64,000 bases of DNA from Parapristionchus giblindavisi (Eukaryota > Nematoda > Chromadorea > Rhabditida > Diplogasteridae): contig CALSFV010000211.1 in assembly GCA_943737045.1 (NCBI GenBank), positions 496,001-560,000 of the forward strand. Direction: 5' to 3'. The notes under the pieces were generated by a model. That model did no database searches. It saw only the letters and a program-made list of their open reading frames with translations, and had not been told where the DNA came from. How positions within the stretch are numbered: the stretch's first letter is position 1; each line of letters opens with the position of its first letter. Shown here piece after piece: positions 45,776 through 57,000 of the stretch. The translations under genes and the position numbers were made by a program.

Positions 45776-47561
45776 ATGTCAGCAGATAACGAGATCACTC
45801 AACGTGATACCACAATGATCTTCACTTGCTTCGTCCTCTATGGTATGTGGAACGAGCTATCGTGTCGATCCGCGACCAAGTCCATTTGGGAGATTGGACT
45901 GCTGAGGTACGGTAGTTGATCTTTGATCTTTGCTGAGGTACCGTAGTTGATCTTTGATCTTTGCTGAGGTACCGTAGTTGATCTTTGATCTTTGATTTCT
46001 GCTAGAGTACGATAATTTTATGATGTAGTCAACATTGCTTGTGTTAGTATACCTAAAAAAACCTGTACATTTTAATAACAACAAAAAATAAAATAAATGC
46101 GGGAGGACACTATCTCGTGCGCAGGCGTATGGTAGGGTACTGTTGATCTCATGTTTCGTACATTTCATATCTAACAAGATTATCAATTCAGTTTGATTCA
46201 TAACGCAACATATGTGGAGTCCTGGTCTCGTGTTTCATAAATTTCATAAATAAAAATATTCGCGATACTTTTTTTGATTTACATTCGAAGTTGATGCTGC
46301 GATTTCGGGAAAATTTTATTTTAATATTTTTTTCGGCTCTAGAATACTAATAGATAATAAAAAAAGTATTATTAGTCAAAAAAGAAGTGTCCAAAAGGTA
46401 CGAAAAGTAACCAAAGGAGAGGCGAGAGAGCGTGCTAAAAGAGGAGAGTTTTCCCGGATATTCTTTTTTCTTTTCGTAACTTTTGAACAGAGCATACCAT
46501 AACTGCTGAATCAATCAATAACCATACTAATCAATCCATAATTATAGTTATCAATAATCATATTTTATTACATATTTTGGATTTTATAGAGCAGAAGAGC
46601 GCGAGAGGGAGGAGCTCAAACGTCGATTCGAGGAGCAAAAGAGACTGGAGGAGAAGTTGGCGAAGCGAAAGCGTGACACTGAAGGGTACGGTAACAATGG
46701 GCTTTTATTGAATACTGTATTATAAGGCTACATTTATTGATTTACAACTTATCTTATTGAATACTGTATAAACGCATTTATCGTTCTGTTTTCAGATACA
46801 ACGAATGCTATCCGGGTGGCATTGATATGAGTGGATTCAACGACTCCGACGAGGATGAGGTTGGTGATCTTTGATCTTTGATCTTTGTTATTGACCCAAC
46901 TTGTAGTTTGTAGTTTAACCCCCTCGTATTGTTCAGGATGATGGTCCATCGGCGAAGAAGGGCCGCGCGGCGTGGGGTGATGACGACAAGGAGAAGTTTA
47001 CACAGGTACGGTAGTATTGATTATCGATTGATTCGATGGCTACAGTAGTCTAGTATCGATTGATTAGATAGCTACATCAATTATCGATTGCAGTCGTCGA
47101 GCAAGACTGAGGTGAAGGCAGCCTATCAGTATGGCGTGAAGAAGGGAGATGGACGGAAGACTGGCAAGGGACAGGTACGGTAACATTGGATATTGATTAG
47201 TTATGGCTTGTTTATTGATTGATTGGACTGCTGGAATACGGTAACATTGATTAGTTTATTGATTGATTGTTATTTCAGGATAAGAAGCTCGATTCTGAGC
47301 TGGACAAGATCAATAAGATCATGTAGAAGAGAAAGACCGAGGGATCGTGAGTTTCATTTTGTGATCTACACATAATCAATAATCTACAACTAATCAATAA
47401 TGAATCGAAAGAACTGAGTAATCTTCACTTTTTAGATAATATAGATTCTCTGTAATTCTTCATCTTTCAAGTGTGAAACTTATCAATAATATTTGCACTA
47501 TAATATAATATAATAATAATATTATAATATTCAGGGATGCCCCAAGAATGCGCTATTGAGC
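45776..47561 (+). pseudogene. Chimeric gene unit 1: SPCA/PMR1 calcium ATPase exon joined to IK 3' half
   Basis: Exon 45776-45906 begins ATGTCAGCAGATAACG and encodes RDTTMIFTCFVLYGMWNELS then CRSATKSIWEIGLL, the conserved late segment of Golgi secretory-pathway Ca2+ ATPases. It ends in phase 2. The next exons are IK: about 46590-46685 (AEERERE...), 46796-46859 (ECYPGGIDMSGFNDSDED), 46937-47005, 47094-47175, 47278-47347, and a last DAPRMRY exon at about 47536. The join after the ATPase exon is in frame. The intron is IK intron 13 sequence from about 10150 on. Lesion: GAG of IMEKRK is TAG at about 47324. With its own ATG the unit could once have made a fusion protein. Confidence 0.8.
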
Positions 47562-48600
47562 GACGCTACACGTTTTATGATCCTTCCGAATATTTGTTTC
47601 ACTTGCTTCTATCGATTTCTAAAGATTTATTGATTGCTAAATGTTATCAAAACCATGCATTGTTGTTCAACTCATATTTCCAGAATTATAAGCTGACCCG
47701 TAATTGATATAAACTGGCTAGTAATAATGCTTATTTTATGCTTCTTTTGTACATGTGATAAAGTGATTCGTTTCTTATAAGCCGACCAAGTTATAAATTG
47801 ACCTATACCAACAATGTGGATGCTCGGAAATATATGACCAAAACTGTCGAGTTATTCAAGCAGAAGTTTGATCTTTGATCATTGTCCACAATTTTTCAAA
47901 CAATGGGCGAAAATAACGGATTTGGACAGTTCTCTCGTAGAATCAATTTCCAACTTTTCAAACAGCATTGTAAATCCAAACTATTGTTAAATTTTATTTC
48001 GAATACATAGAGTAGTTCATTTTCCAACTTTTGTTTTATATTATGTTTCACTATCGCTCAAATCAATACTTAGTTATTAAATATATCACATTTTCAAGCA
48101 ACAAGTATTGATTTTTGAAAAAGCTGATCTTTGATCTTTAGACGTCTGACCTTAAATTGGCACAACTGTTGTTTCAAATAAAGGATGCGATTCTCTGTGT
48201 GTGTTAGATCAGTGATAGAGCGGCCAGACGAAAAGAATAGATCGATGGGTAGAGACGCAGTGAGTCATCGCGCGTGCCGAACCCATATGTAATCACTATT
48301 TAGACGGGTGGAATAAGGGGATAACTACACCAAGCGAGTGAGAAAAAAAAATATTTTTAATTTATTTTTTTGAACAATTCTAATTTTCCTATAATAGAAA
48401 CTACTTCCGTAGAATCAATGTCCAATCGTCAGATAAAGTTCTATTGATTTGCTTTATTCGTCATCTATATTTTTAAATAGGTATGGCAATTTTGATAAGT
48501 TAGTTCACGATCATTCTGCGGGACCTCTGTCCCACACAATACATTAGCGTAGGGAGAGCAGAAATACGTCAGTAAAAATAGCAAAAAGAGATGAGCCCAA
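47562..48600. other. IK 3' flank copy and unassigned sequence
   Basis: 47562-48190 parallels 52000-52625 (GACGCTACACGTTT; TTGTCCACAATTTTTCAAAC; GATGCGATTCTCTGT), the longer form of the IK 3' flank that is truncated by rearrangement at 11765. From 48200 to 48600 I see nothing coding. Confidence 0.55.
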
Positions 48601-48624
48601 TTGGGTGTTGTTATCTTTTGCTAA

Positions 48625-48710
48625 TCCTCTTCTAGGAGTCGAACCTTCTTGCCGACCAACCGGCCGGTTTGATTGTCCGCGCTCTTATCCACTAGACCAT
48701 GGGTCCCCAT
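48625..48710 (-). ncRNA. tRNA-like sequence (pseudo)
   Basis: On the minus strand, CCATGGTCTAGTGGATAAGA resembles an A box and AGAAGGTTCGACTCCTAG a B box, with an enlarged middle region (AACCGGCCGGTTGG hairpin) in place of a clean anticodon arm and variable loop. Not a canonical tRNA; a degenerate or SINE-like derivative. Confidence 0.45.
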
Positions 48711-48771
48711 TAGAATGAATGTCAAGCGATCTACATATACTCAGACACTCACATACCGATGCATGGCACGG

Positions 48772-49110
48772 TGCCAAGAATAAGCCTTAGCCTAAGCCTA
48801 TGCTTATTCTTGGCACCGTGCCAAGAATAAGCCTAAGCCTAAGCCTATGCTTATTCTTGGAACCGTGCCAAGAATAAGCGTAAGCCTAAACATAAAAGCT
48901 CAGAACAATTCGACAAAAGACTATTGCTGATGCCGTAGGTCGAACCATCGACACATCGATCAGAAGACCGATGCGTTATCCACTACACCACATGACTCGA
49001 TGGCGGAGACGATCGCGCGCTTGTCATGGGGAGAGGAGGGTGCGCAGTCTAGGGAGAGGGACGACGAGTGGAATAGAGGGAGATGGAGGGGAGGGATTGG
49101 TGGAGGAGAG
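48772..49110. repeat. Telomere-motif/tRNA-like module, copy 3
   Basis: Here the hairpin/telomere part is cleanest: GGCACGGTGCCAAGAATAAG, CCTAAGCCTATGCTTATTCT, TGGCACCGTGCC, repeated. The tRNA-Arg-like sequence follows on the minus strand (about 48930-48995), then the purine tract leading into the second ATPase exon. Confidence 0.78.
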
Positions 49111-50943
49111 GAAGAGCGAGAATGAAGAAAGGGAAGAGGGAGAGATCTTTGATATTTATCTCTATCGAAATTATAGTTTAGTATTTTTTCCAATATTTGA
49201 TCTTTGATCTTTGATCTCTTTCAGATGTCAGCAGATAACGAGATCACTCAACGTGATACCACAATGATCTTCACTTGCTTCGTCCTCTATGGTATGTGGA
49301 ACGAGCTATCGTGTCGATCCGCGACCAAGTCCATTTGGGAGATTGGACTGCTGAGGTACGGTAGTTGATCTTTGATCTTTTCTGAGGTACGGTAGTTGAT
49401 CTTTGATCTTTGCTGAGGTAGGGTAGTTGATCTTTGATCTTTGATTTTTGCTGGAGTACGATAATTTTATGATGTAGTCAAGATTGCTTGTGTTAGCATA
49501 CCTAAGAAAACCTGCAGGCCGTACATTTTCAACAATAACAAAAAATAAAATAAATGCGGGAGGGCACTATCTCGTGCGCAGGCTTAGGGTAGGGTCCTGT
49601 TGATCTCATGTTTCATGCATTTCATAGATAACAAGATTCTCAATTCATTTTGATTGAGAATCCAATTAATATAGAGTAGTGCTATTTGCTTTTTTCGATT
49701 TCACGAAAATTTCGTCTCACGAGCGCCTTTATAGTACTAAATAATAATAATAATAATTGTGATTATTATCAAATATTTAAATAAAAAAATAATGTTCAAA
49801 AGAATTAAAAAATTGAAGAAAGGAGAAAAAACGCGATAGTGTTCTGGGGCACTGCGTACTTTCGATCTCATGCATGGGCGTAATGCCTGTTGATCTCATG
49901 TTTCATACACTTCATACCTACCACGACACTCAATATATTTCGATTAGGACGACTTCTAGCCATTTTTCAACAGAGCATGGCATAAATAATGAATCAATCA
50001 ATTATACTAGTAATCAATCAATAATCATATTTCATCACATATTTTGTATTTTTGTAGAGCAGAAGAGCGCGAGAGGGAGGAGCTCAAACGACGATTCGAG
50101 GAGCAAAAGAGACTGAAGGAGAAGTTGGCGAAGCGAAAGGTACGGTAACAATGGGCTTTTATTGATTACTGTAGATTATAAGTTGATTGATTGACAACTT
50201 ATTGTAATGATTACTGTAGTATAAACACATTTATCGATCTATTCTCAGCTACGACGAATGCTATCTGGGTGGCATGGATATGGGCGGATTCAACGAAAAC
50301 GACGAGGATGAGGTTAGTGATATTTGATCTTTGATCTTTGTTATTGGCCCAACTTGTAGTTTGTAGTTTGATCCCCATCGTATTGTTCAGGATGATGGTC
50401 CATCGGCGAAGAAGGGCCGCGCGGCGTGGGGTGATGACGACAAGTCGAAGTTTGCGAAGGTACGGTAGTATTGATTATCGAATCAATTGATTTTCTGGCT
50501 ACAGTAGTCCAGTTTGAATTGATTAGATAGCTACAGTACTTATCAATTATCGATTGCAGTCGTCGAGCAAAACGGAAGTGAAGGCAGCCTATCAGTATGG
50601 AGTGAAGAAGGGAGATGGACGGAAGACTGGCAAGGGACAGGTACGGTAACGTTGGATATTGATTAGTTATGGCTTGTTTATTGATTGATTGGACTGCTGG
50701 AATACGGTAACATTGATCAGTTTATTGATTGATTGTTATTTCAGGATAAGAAGCTCGATTCTGAGCTGGACAAGATCAATAAGATCATGGAGAAGAGAAA
50801 GACGGAGGGATCGTGAGTTTCATTTTTTGATCTATAAATAATCAATAATAATTACCAACTAATCAATATTCATCTTTTGATCTACAACAAATCAATAATG
50901 AATCGAGAGAACTGAGAAGTCATCATTTGGTAGATATATGATA

Positions 50944-51412
50944 TAACGCAGACTGTTCAATGGGTGTATATTACCTGCGGTATTATATGGTTGTGAGAGC
51001 TGGGCACTGAATAAAGCACAAATGAATCGATTAGCCGTGGCTCAAAGAAAAATGGAGCGTTGGATGGTAGGCTGCACTGTGCTCGATCGTGTCTCTAATG
51101 AGCGGTTGCGGGGCTTGACTCTTGTTCAGGATTTCGTTCGTACGACGCTGAAGAGGAAGTGGTTCTGGGTGCACAAACTCGCTAATGATGAGTGCCCGAA
51201 GTGGAGCCGATCAGTGATCGAATGGTTTCCTCGATGCAGGAGAAGAAAAGGGAGACCCCCCACGAGATGGAGCGACCTCTTTCGGAAGACTGTTGGATGC
51301 AACTTTTTAAGCGAAGCTAAGTGCAAGAATTTGGAATTCCATGCACATCAGAGCCCTTGTCTATGCGAACTCTTGATAAATGTGTTGTAAATGAAAATGA
51401 ATGATATAGATT
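50944..51412 (+). mobile_element. RTE-type LINE 3' fragment
   Basis: The open stretch reads YYLRYYMVVRAGH-like, then MNRLAVAQRKMERWMVGCTV, LDRVSNERLR, KRKWFWVHKLAND and GRPPTRWSDLFRKT. This is the typical C-terminus of RTE/BovB-like reverse transcriptases (L-AVAQRKMER-M-G, GRPPTRW). It ends with GTAAATGAAAATGA. ATGATATA occurs just before (about 50937) and just after (51401-51410) the insert, consistent with a target-site duplication; the paralogous introns at 11400 and 47440 have single-copy, uninterrupted sequence. Confidence 0.85.
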
Positions 51413-51470
51413 CTGAGTGAGATCAATGTGAACTCAGTAATCTTTGCACAATAATATAATATAATAATAA

Positions 51471-51961
51471 TATCGTACATCGAAAAATTATTGGATCATG
51501 AATCGCCAGAAGCACTCTGAGCCACTCTGGTGATTCAACGGCGATTATGGCCGAATGAGGCATTTTGGTGCTTATTCTTTCTTTTCATTGTTTTTCTTTT
51601 CCTCTAATCTAATTAGTCCGCGAGAAACATGATGAAATATTGCGTTTTCATAAAATAATGCTGGTTCGTAAATGAATAAATCGTTCCGATGATCTCAAAA
51701 TAGGATGGACTATTTCGTACTATTTCCCAGTTTCGCCTCCGGTTTTGTGTTTCCCTTGAATCATGTCTCAGCTTAGGTTTGTGAAAACGCAATATTTCAT
51801 CATGATTCTCGCGGACCAACTAGATTAGAGGAAAAGAAATACAATGAAAAGAAAGAATAAGCACCAAAATGCCTCATTCGGCCATAATCGCCGTTGAATC
51901 ACCAGAGTGGCTCAGAGTGATTCTGGCGATTCATGATCCAATGATCTTTCGATGTACGATA
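51471..51961. mobile_element. Foldback element with TATCGTACATCGAAA ends
   Basis: Left TATCGTACATCGAAAAATTA and right TTTCGATGTACGATA. Arms of about 175 bp match (GGATCATGAATCGCCAGAA / TTCTGGCGATTCATGATCC; ACATGATGAAATATTGCGTT / AACGCAATATTTCATCATGA). The site is an AT-rich run before the final IK exon, and the equivalent introns lack it. Confidence 0.88.
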
Positions 51962-51997
51962 TTATATTATTCAGGGACGCCCCAAGAATGCGCTATT

Positions 51998-52733
51998 GAT
52001 CGACGCTACACGTTTGATGATCCGGCCGAATTTTTGTTTCACTTGTTTCTATCGATTTCTGAATATTTATTGATTGATAAATGTTATCAAAACCATGCAT
52101 TGTTGTTCGACTCTCATGAACTGGCCAATAAAATTTCTTATTTTATTCTGTTTTTGTATATGTGATAAGGTGGTTCATTTTTTATAAGCCGATATACTTG
52201 TAAACTGACCTATACCAACAATGTGGAAGCTCGGAAATTCATGATCAAAACTGTCGAGTTATTCAAGATGAAGTTTGATCTTTGATCCTGGTCCACAATT
52301 TTTCAAAAAAAAACGGATGTGGAGACTCGTAGAATCAATTTCCAACTTTTCAAACATTATTGTAAATCCACACGATTATTAAACTGTATTTCGAATGGAG
52401 AAGTTCTTTGATCCTTGTATTTTGATCCTTGTCCACAATTTTTCAAACAGTGAGCGAAAGTAACGGATTTTTTTTACATTATGTTTCATTGCCGCTCAAA
52501 TCAATACTTATTTATCAAATATATCCCATTTTCAAAGTATTGATTTTTGAAAAAGCTTATCTTTGACCTTTATGATAAGTGGGCACAACTGTTGTTTCAA
52601 ATACAGGATGCGATTCTCTGTCGGTGTTAGATCAGTGATAAAGCGGCCAGACGATAAGAATAGATCGATGCGTACAGGCGGTGTTATCACAAAAGAACTG
52701 GAAAAGTTCAAAGTTTAACCAAAAACTCCACGG
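51998..52733. other. IK 3' flank copy 3
   Basis: Parallels 47562-48200. No gene. It ends near CCAAAAACTCCACGG just before a TTAA MITE. Confidence 0.55.
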
Positions 52734-52737
52734 TTAA

Positions 52738-53077
52738 AGGTGGACTCCCGCGAATATTTTCGTGAACAAACTGTAAAGACAGAAAGGTAGCAAAAATTAT
52801 TCTACATACAGTACACCATTTATTTAACGGTAATTCTGCTTCTTGATCACTAGAATCATGAATGAATCATGCTTGCAATCGCAGGCAAAGGCACGCTTTT
52901 TGAAAATAGGAAAGTTCGGTAATAGGATTCGAACCCACGGCCATGCGCTCTCTAGACAGAAGTGTTACCACTGCGCTAAGGGATTGACGAGCGGTGACTC
53001 ACTCTTCTTGCATATCACTTTACACTTGCATAAGCGAGATACAAGAGATTTGAATGAGCATTCGCGGGTCTCCACCT
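52738..53077. mobile_element. TTAA MITE with tRNA-like core, copy 1
   Basis: Starts AGGTGGACTCCCGCGAATAT, ends ATTCGCGGGTCTCCACCT, flanked by TTAA (52734-52737 and 53078-53081). The centre holds a minus-strand tRNA-like sequence (about 52920-52990): CCTTAGCGCAGTGGTAACAC as A box, GTGGGTTCGAATCCTATT as B box, with TGTCTAGAG in the anticodon position. The other copy is at 63606-63953. Confidence 0.85.
52918..52990 (-). ncRNA. tRNA-like sequence inside TTAA MITE
   Basis: CTTAGCGCAGTGGTAA and GGGTTCGAATCC have near-perfect internal promoter form. The acceptor stem is not clearly paired, so a functional tRNA is unlikely. It is conserved between the two element copies (63800-63866), better than neighbouring sequence, which hints that the promoter-like core matters to the element. 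Confidence 0.5.
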
Positions 53078-53081
53078 TTAA

Positions 53082-54080
53082 TTCTGACTCAACCTAATAT
53101 TTTTATCATTAAAACATCCGAAAGATATCAATCCCTTATCGGCTATTTCAGAGAACTGAAGCAATTACATATATTGTGTTTCCAAGAAAACAGAGTAGGA
53201 AAAGGAGAAGTTTGAGTTGAGAATATGAGAATGTTTGAACTAAGCCCTAAGCCAGAAATGGAAATCACATGATGAATATAAAAACAAGTGACGTTTTTAG
53301 GGCAATTCTAGACTTCCTCTTTTTTCCAAGATTTCTTCGTTTTAATGCTATTGTCACCATATTTCTGAAGGACGTCAGAGCCAACAATGGGGTGATCACA
53401 AACGGTTGAGGTTTTTGGTAAAGTATACCGTCGGCATGCGTGGAGCAGAGGGAAGAGCGCTCGCTCAAAATTGTGCATACGAATGACCACAAAGGAAAGG
53501 TGTGCAAATGTATTGTTTTGTGAAAACTCAAAATACTATTTTATCGGGGTTAGAATAGGCCCTGTGATTCTTTGTCGATTAGGCTTTATCTCCATTTTCA
53601 TTTTCATCGGTAGCCGGTCAGCTGAAATGAAATTATTATTAAGTGAGCAAAGAATAATCATAGGTATATTGCAATTTTTCCTTAATTAATCAAAATACGA
53701 ACACAAAAGCAAACACGCGAAAAATATTTAAAAAAAGATGCTAGAGAGTGTGCGAAACGAGGGGAGATTTCTCTCACTTTCTCTTCTTTTTACAAATTTT
53801 GAGCAAAGCATATGACTATAAAGATTTTTTCCGACCCCGTTATCGCTCCTGTTTATTTTCTGTGCTTTCGCTATTTCCCCGAAAAAACCCTTATCTACAT
53901 ATAAGGGAATTGTTCCCTAGAAAAGTCTCACTACGGAAATCTTCCCTTATAGATAAGGGAATTCGGTCCCTATGAGGGAAGAATTCCGTAGTTTGACGCT
54001 ACTCTATGTACGCACTAATCTCACCTCAACACATCCGAACGTCTACATATATAATTCCAAATCTCGATCGGGTTCTCGAA
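53082..54080. other. Non-coding stretch
   Basis: No supported gene. It contains a dispersed-repeat copy (53735-53815) and a small inverted repeat around 53900-53990 built on AAGGGAATTGTTCCCTA, TTCCCTTATAGATAAGGGAA and AATTCGGTCCC. Confidence 0.45.
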
Positions 54081-54084
54081 TTTT

Positions 54085-57000
54085 CGCTCAAAAACATCAG
54101 GTACTTCTCTTTGCGAGCAAATCACATCGTAAGGTCTGTTGCACATTCTGAAAACAACAATAATAATTAATAGATAGCTTCCCGAGCAGGGGTGTGATAG
54201 CCGGAATTTAAAAAAAATAATAACTGAAAATAGTCAGATATGCACAATTTTTCAATATCTTTAAAATTTGGTATACACATTTGAGCTTTTTAACACTTTT
54301 TAAGTTCAAAATGCGTTAAACGTAACACTTCACAGGTCTTATGCTCCGTGGGTAACACCTTTTTCTTTGTGAGTAATGATATTTCATCCGTACGGACTCG
54401 TTGTTGCAATTTATTCTTGTCATTCTTTTCATTTGGTAACGATTTTTGATAAGTTCTACATAAAAAATATCATTAGCGCATTTCAAATAGTTAAATTATA
54501 AGCGAAATATGTTATAGTTAAACAAGCAAATGTTCTCATAAAATTAGATATTAATGAATCAAAAGTAGTTATTAGTAGAGGCGCGATTCACTGTTTCGGC
54601 CATTAGGTTCTAGACAGTGAACCTCTCTACCCAATGGGGTTGGCCATCTTCAGTAGAACCCCCATTGAGTAAGTTCAACGTTTTCGAAATTTTATTTTCC
54701 AATTCCGTTGCCGCAAACCCTATTCCCTAGGCTATTTGAAACGGTCTGCTCTGCCCGCAATCTTTCTCTTTTTTCTGATAAACTTGCATATTAACTTAAC
54801 TTTCATCCTCGCAATCACATTCGAAATTCCATTGGTCATAGCACTTGTAGTTGACGGTCTAAATCATTCGGATATAGCTCGATCGGTTTGTGGGAACTAC
54901 TTCAGAATAGGGTACCAGTACTCAAGTCCAAAAGGACATGAAAAATGAAATTAACTCAAAGGTAAGGACGTTTATATTAGGCAATTATACTATTATTTTG
55001 GACTGGTACCCTATTCTAAAGTAGTGCCGGTTTGTGCACATGCAACCCGAGCTAATCTCAAACTCTCCACTCTTGCAATGCTCTTTCGCTTTCTGGCACT
55101 ACTCCAGAAGCCCAGATCGCCTCAGAAGGGAGTGTATCCAGGGTCGAATTGGATCAAAGGTCAGTCACTCGGTAACCATAGTTTGGCTCCCTAAAATAGG
55201 TTGTCCCAGTTACCAGTGCATTCCGATTCCCGAAATCTATTCAAGCGTTCCACCAACAATCTGGTATTCTGGAGTAGTGCCCGTTTTCTTTGTCTAAGAA
55301 GGATCGTTTTCAGAGCAGAGAGTAAATTAGTTCGGGTGTGAATTTAAACATGCCCAATTCCCACATAGTTTTCCGATGCCAAATCCGTAAATTCCAAATC
55401 CGCAAATTCGTTTGCAAACTTACAGTCCTATCGGGTGCACAACCCGCGTGAATGGCGTGACTGTTCATTCTCGAATAGCAAATTCCGATGCATTCAACCA
55501 CAGGGGCCGTCTCAAAATAGGCCAACGCCTCGCGATACACATTTGCCAGTTCGACGGACTCTTCCAGACCATAGCGATCCTGGTCAATGCTGGAAATGTT
55601 GTGCGAAAACCATCCAGTCGTGCAGTTATTGCTGCAATTTACCGCTATTTTGAAAGGATAATATTATATTGCATCATCAAATGAACAAGCAACCTACATG
55701 TCTCTAATGTGCGAAGGCGGTTGTTTGTAGACTTGAGTCCAAACTGAGAATGAACCTTAAAATTTCAACTTTAGATGCATGCGTAAGCAGATTCGTAAAT
55801 GTAATGGAATATCACCACCCCCTATCACCACCCCCTCTCATCCTCAGGGCACAAGGCCTGTGGTGTTTTGACACTTTCTAGCTGTTATTCTTCAGGAGCA
55901 CTTTCTTTTCCACTTTTTTCCCTATGTGTGGACATACCACCAGATTCCTTCGTGTATTTTTCGGCTAGAAACTGGCTAATGTTGTTGCAATTACTGAAAA
56001 AAATCATATGTGAGCTACGTTTGTAAGAACGATAGCTACTTCAGCTTGCAGTTGTGCGACATTCCCTCCGATTCACTCGGATCTCCTTGCTGAGATATTC
56101 AATTATATAAAAAATTTAAAATAATAAATAAACAAGTAAATCAATAAATAAATAAATAGATTTAAAAAATAAATTTTTAAAAAATAAAATAAAATAAATA
56201 AATAGACACGAACCGAACATCCAGCGCGAGCGCTTGTATTAGTAATGCTGAAGAAGCATGAGGTCGAACATCTTGTGCTTCTATCGGAATTGAAGTGTTT
56301 CGCAACCTGAAAATACATTTTCATACCATCAAATGCGATATTCGGTGCATTTTCAGGTTACTTGATACGAAAAAAAGCGAAAAATGATGAATTTTAAGCA
56401 GAAAAAAGAGAATTTTCTGAATCAGCCTTCCACATTTCGAAAATTGTTTAAAATACTGTTTAAAAAACGGCGAGGGTACCGAAAATGTTTGACCTCAACG
56501 TGCAGACTTCTGGTGTTCTCGTATGATGCCTGAGTCACATTGTCACTGTACTACCAATGGTATAGTGTTGAATTCGATGGAACCGTGGATGCATTCCCTG
56601 AAAGCGCGCGACATCACTTAAAGGGAGCGTTACCTCTCTCAATGGTCTCTACATTGCGCACACTATTTTTCTGTTCTCTAACAACGAGAGAGCGTAGGCC
56701 CCTGAAGAGACCGTTGACAAAGGTTTCGGTCCCTTTAAAGGCACACCCGAGCTAATTTGAAGCTCTCAGCTCTCGCAATGCTCTCTCTCTCTCGCTTTCT
56801 TTGTATACGAGAGAGCGTTGCCAGAGAGGAGAGTAAAATTAGCTCTGGGTGAGTCTTTAAATTTGGCGAATGTTCGTGCAAATCTCTTACATCCATCGCA
56901 AATTTCAAGTGTTAAGCAAAAATTTAGACAGACCACTCATCAACTTCTTTTTAGCGTGGTTGTGAAACAGCGGATTGCGCTGGAAACGTTTGAAACACTA

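Larger units (their letters stand above)
49225..51997 (+). pseudogene. Chimeric gene unit 2: SPCA/PMR1 exon joined to IK 3' half, with insertions
   Basis: Same organisation as the unit at 45776. ATPase exon 49225-49355 is nearly identical. IK exons: 50058-50139, 50251-50314, 50393-50459, 50559-50640, 50745-50813 and 51975-51997. The first IK exon lacks 13 bases (the RDTEG part), so its donor GTACGGTAA now follows AAGCGAAAG directly and the frame shifts into the next exon. The last intron has grown to more than 1.1 kb by insertion of an RTE fragment (50945-51410) and a foldback element (51471-51961). Unit 1 and unit 2 share the module upstream and the 3' flank downstream, so they are tandem duplicates of about 3.4 kb. 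Confidence 0.8.
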
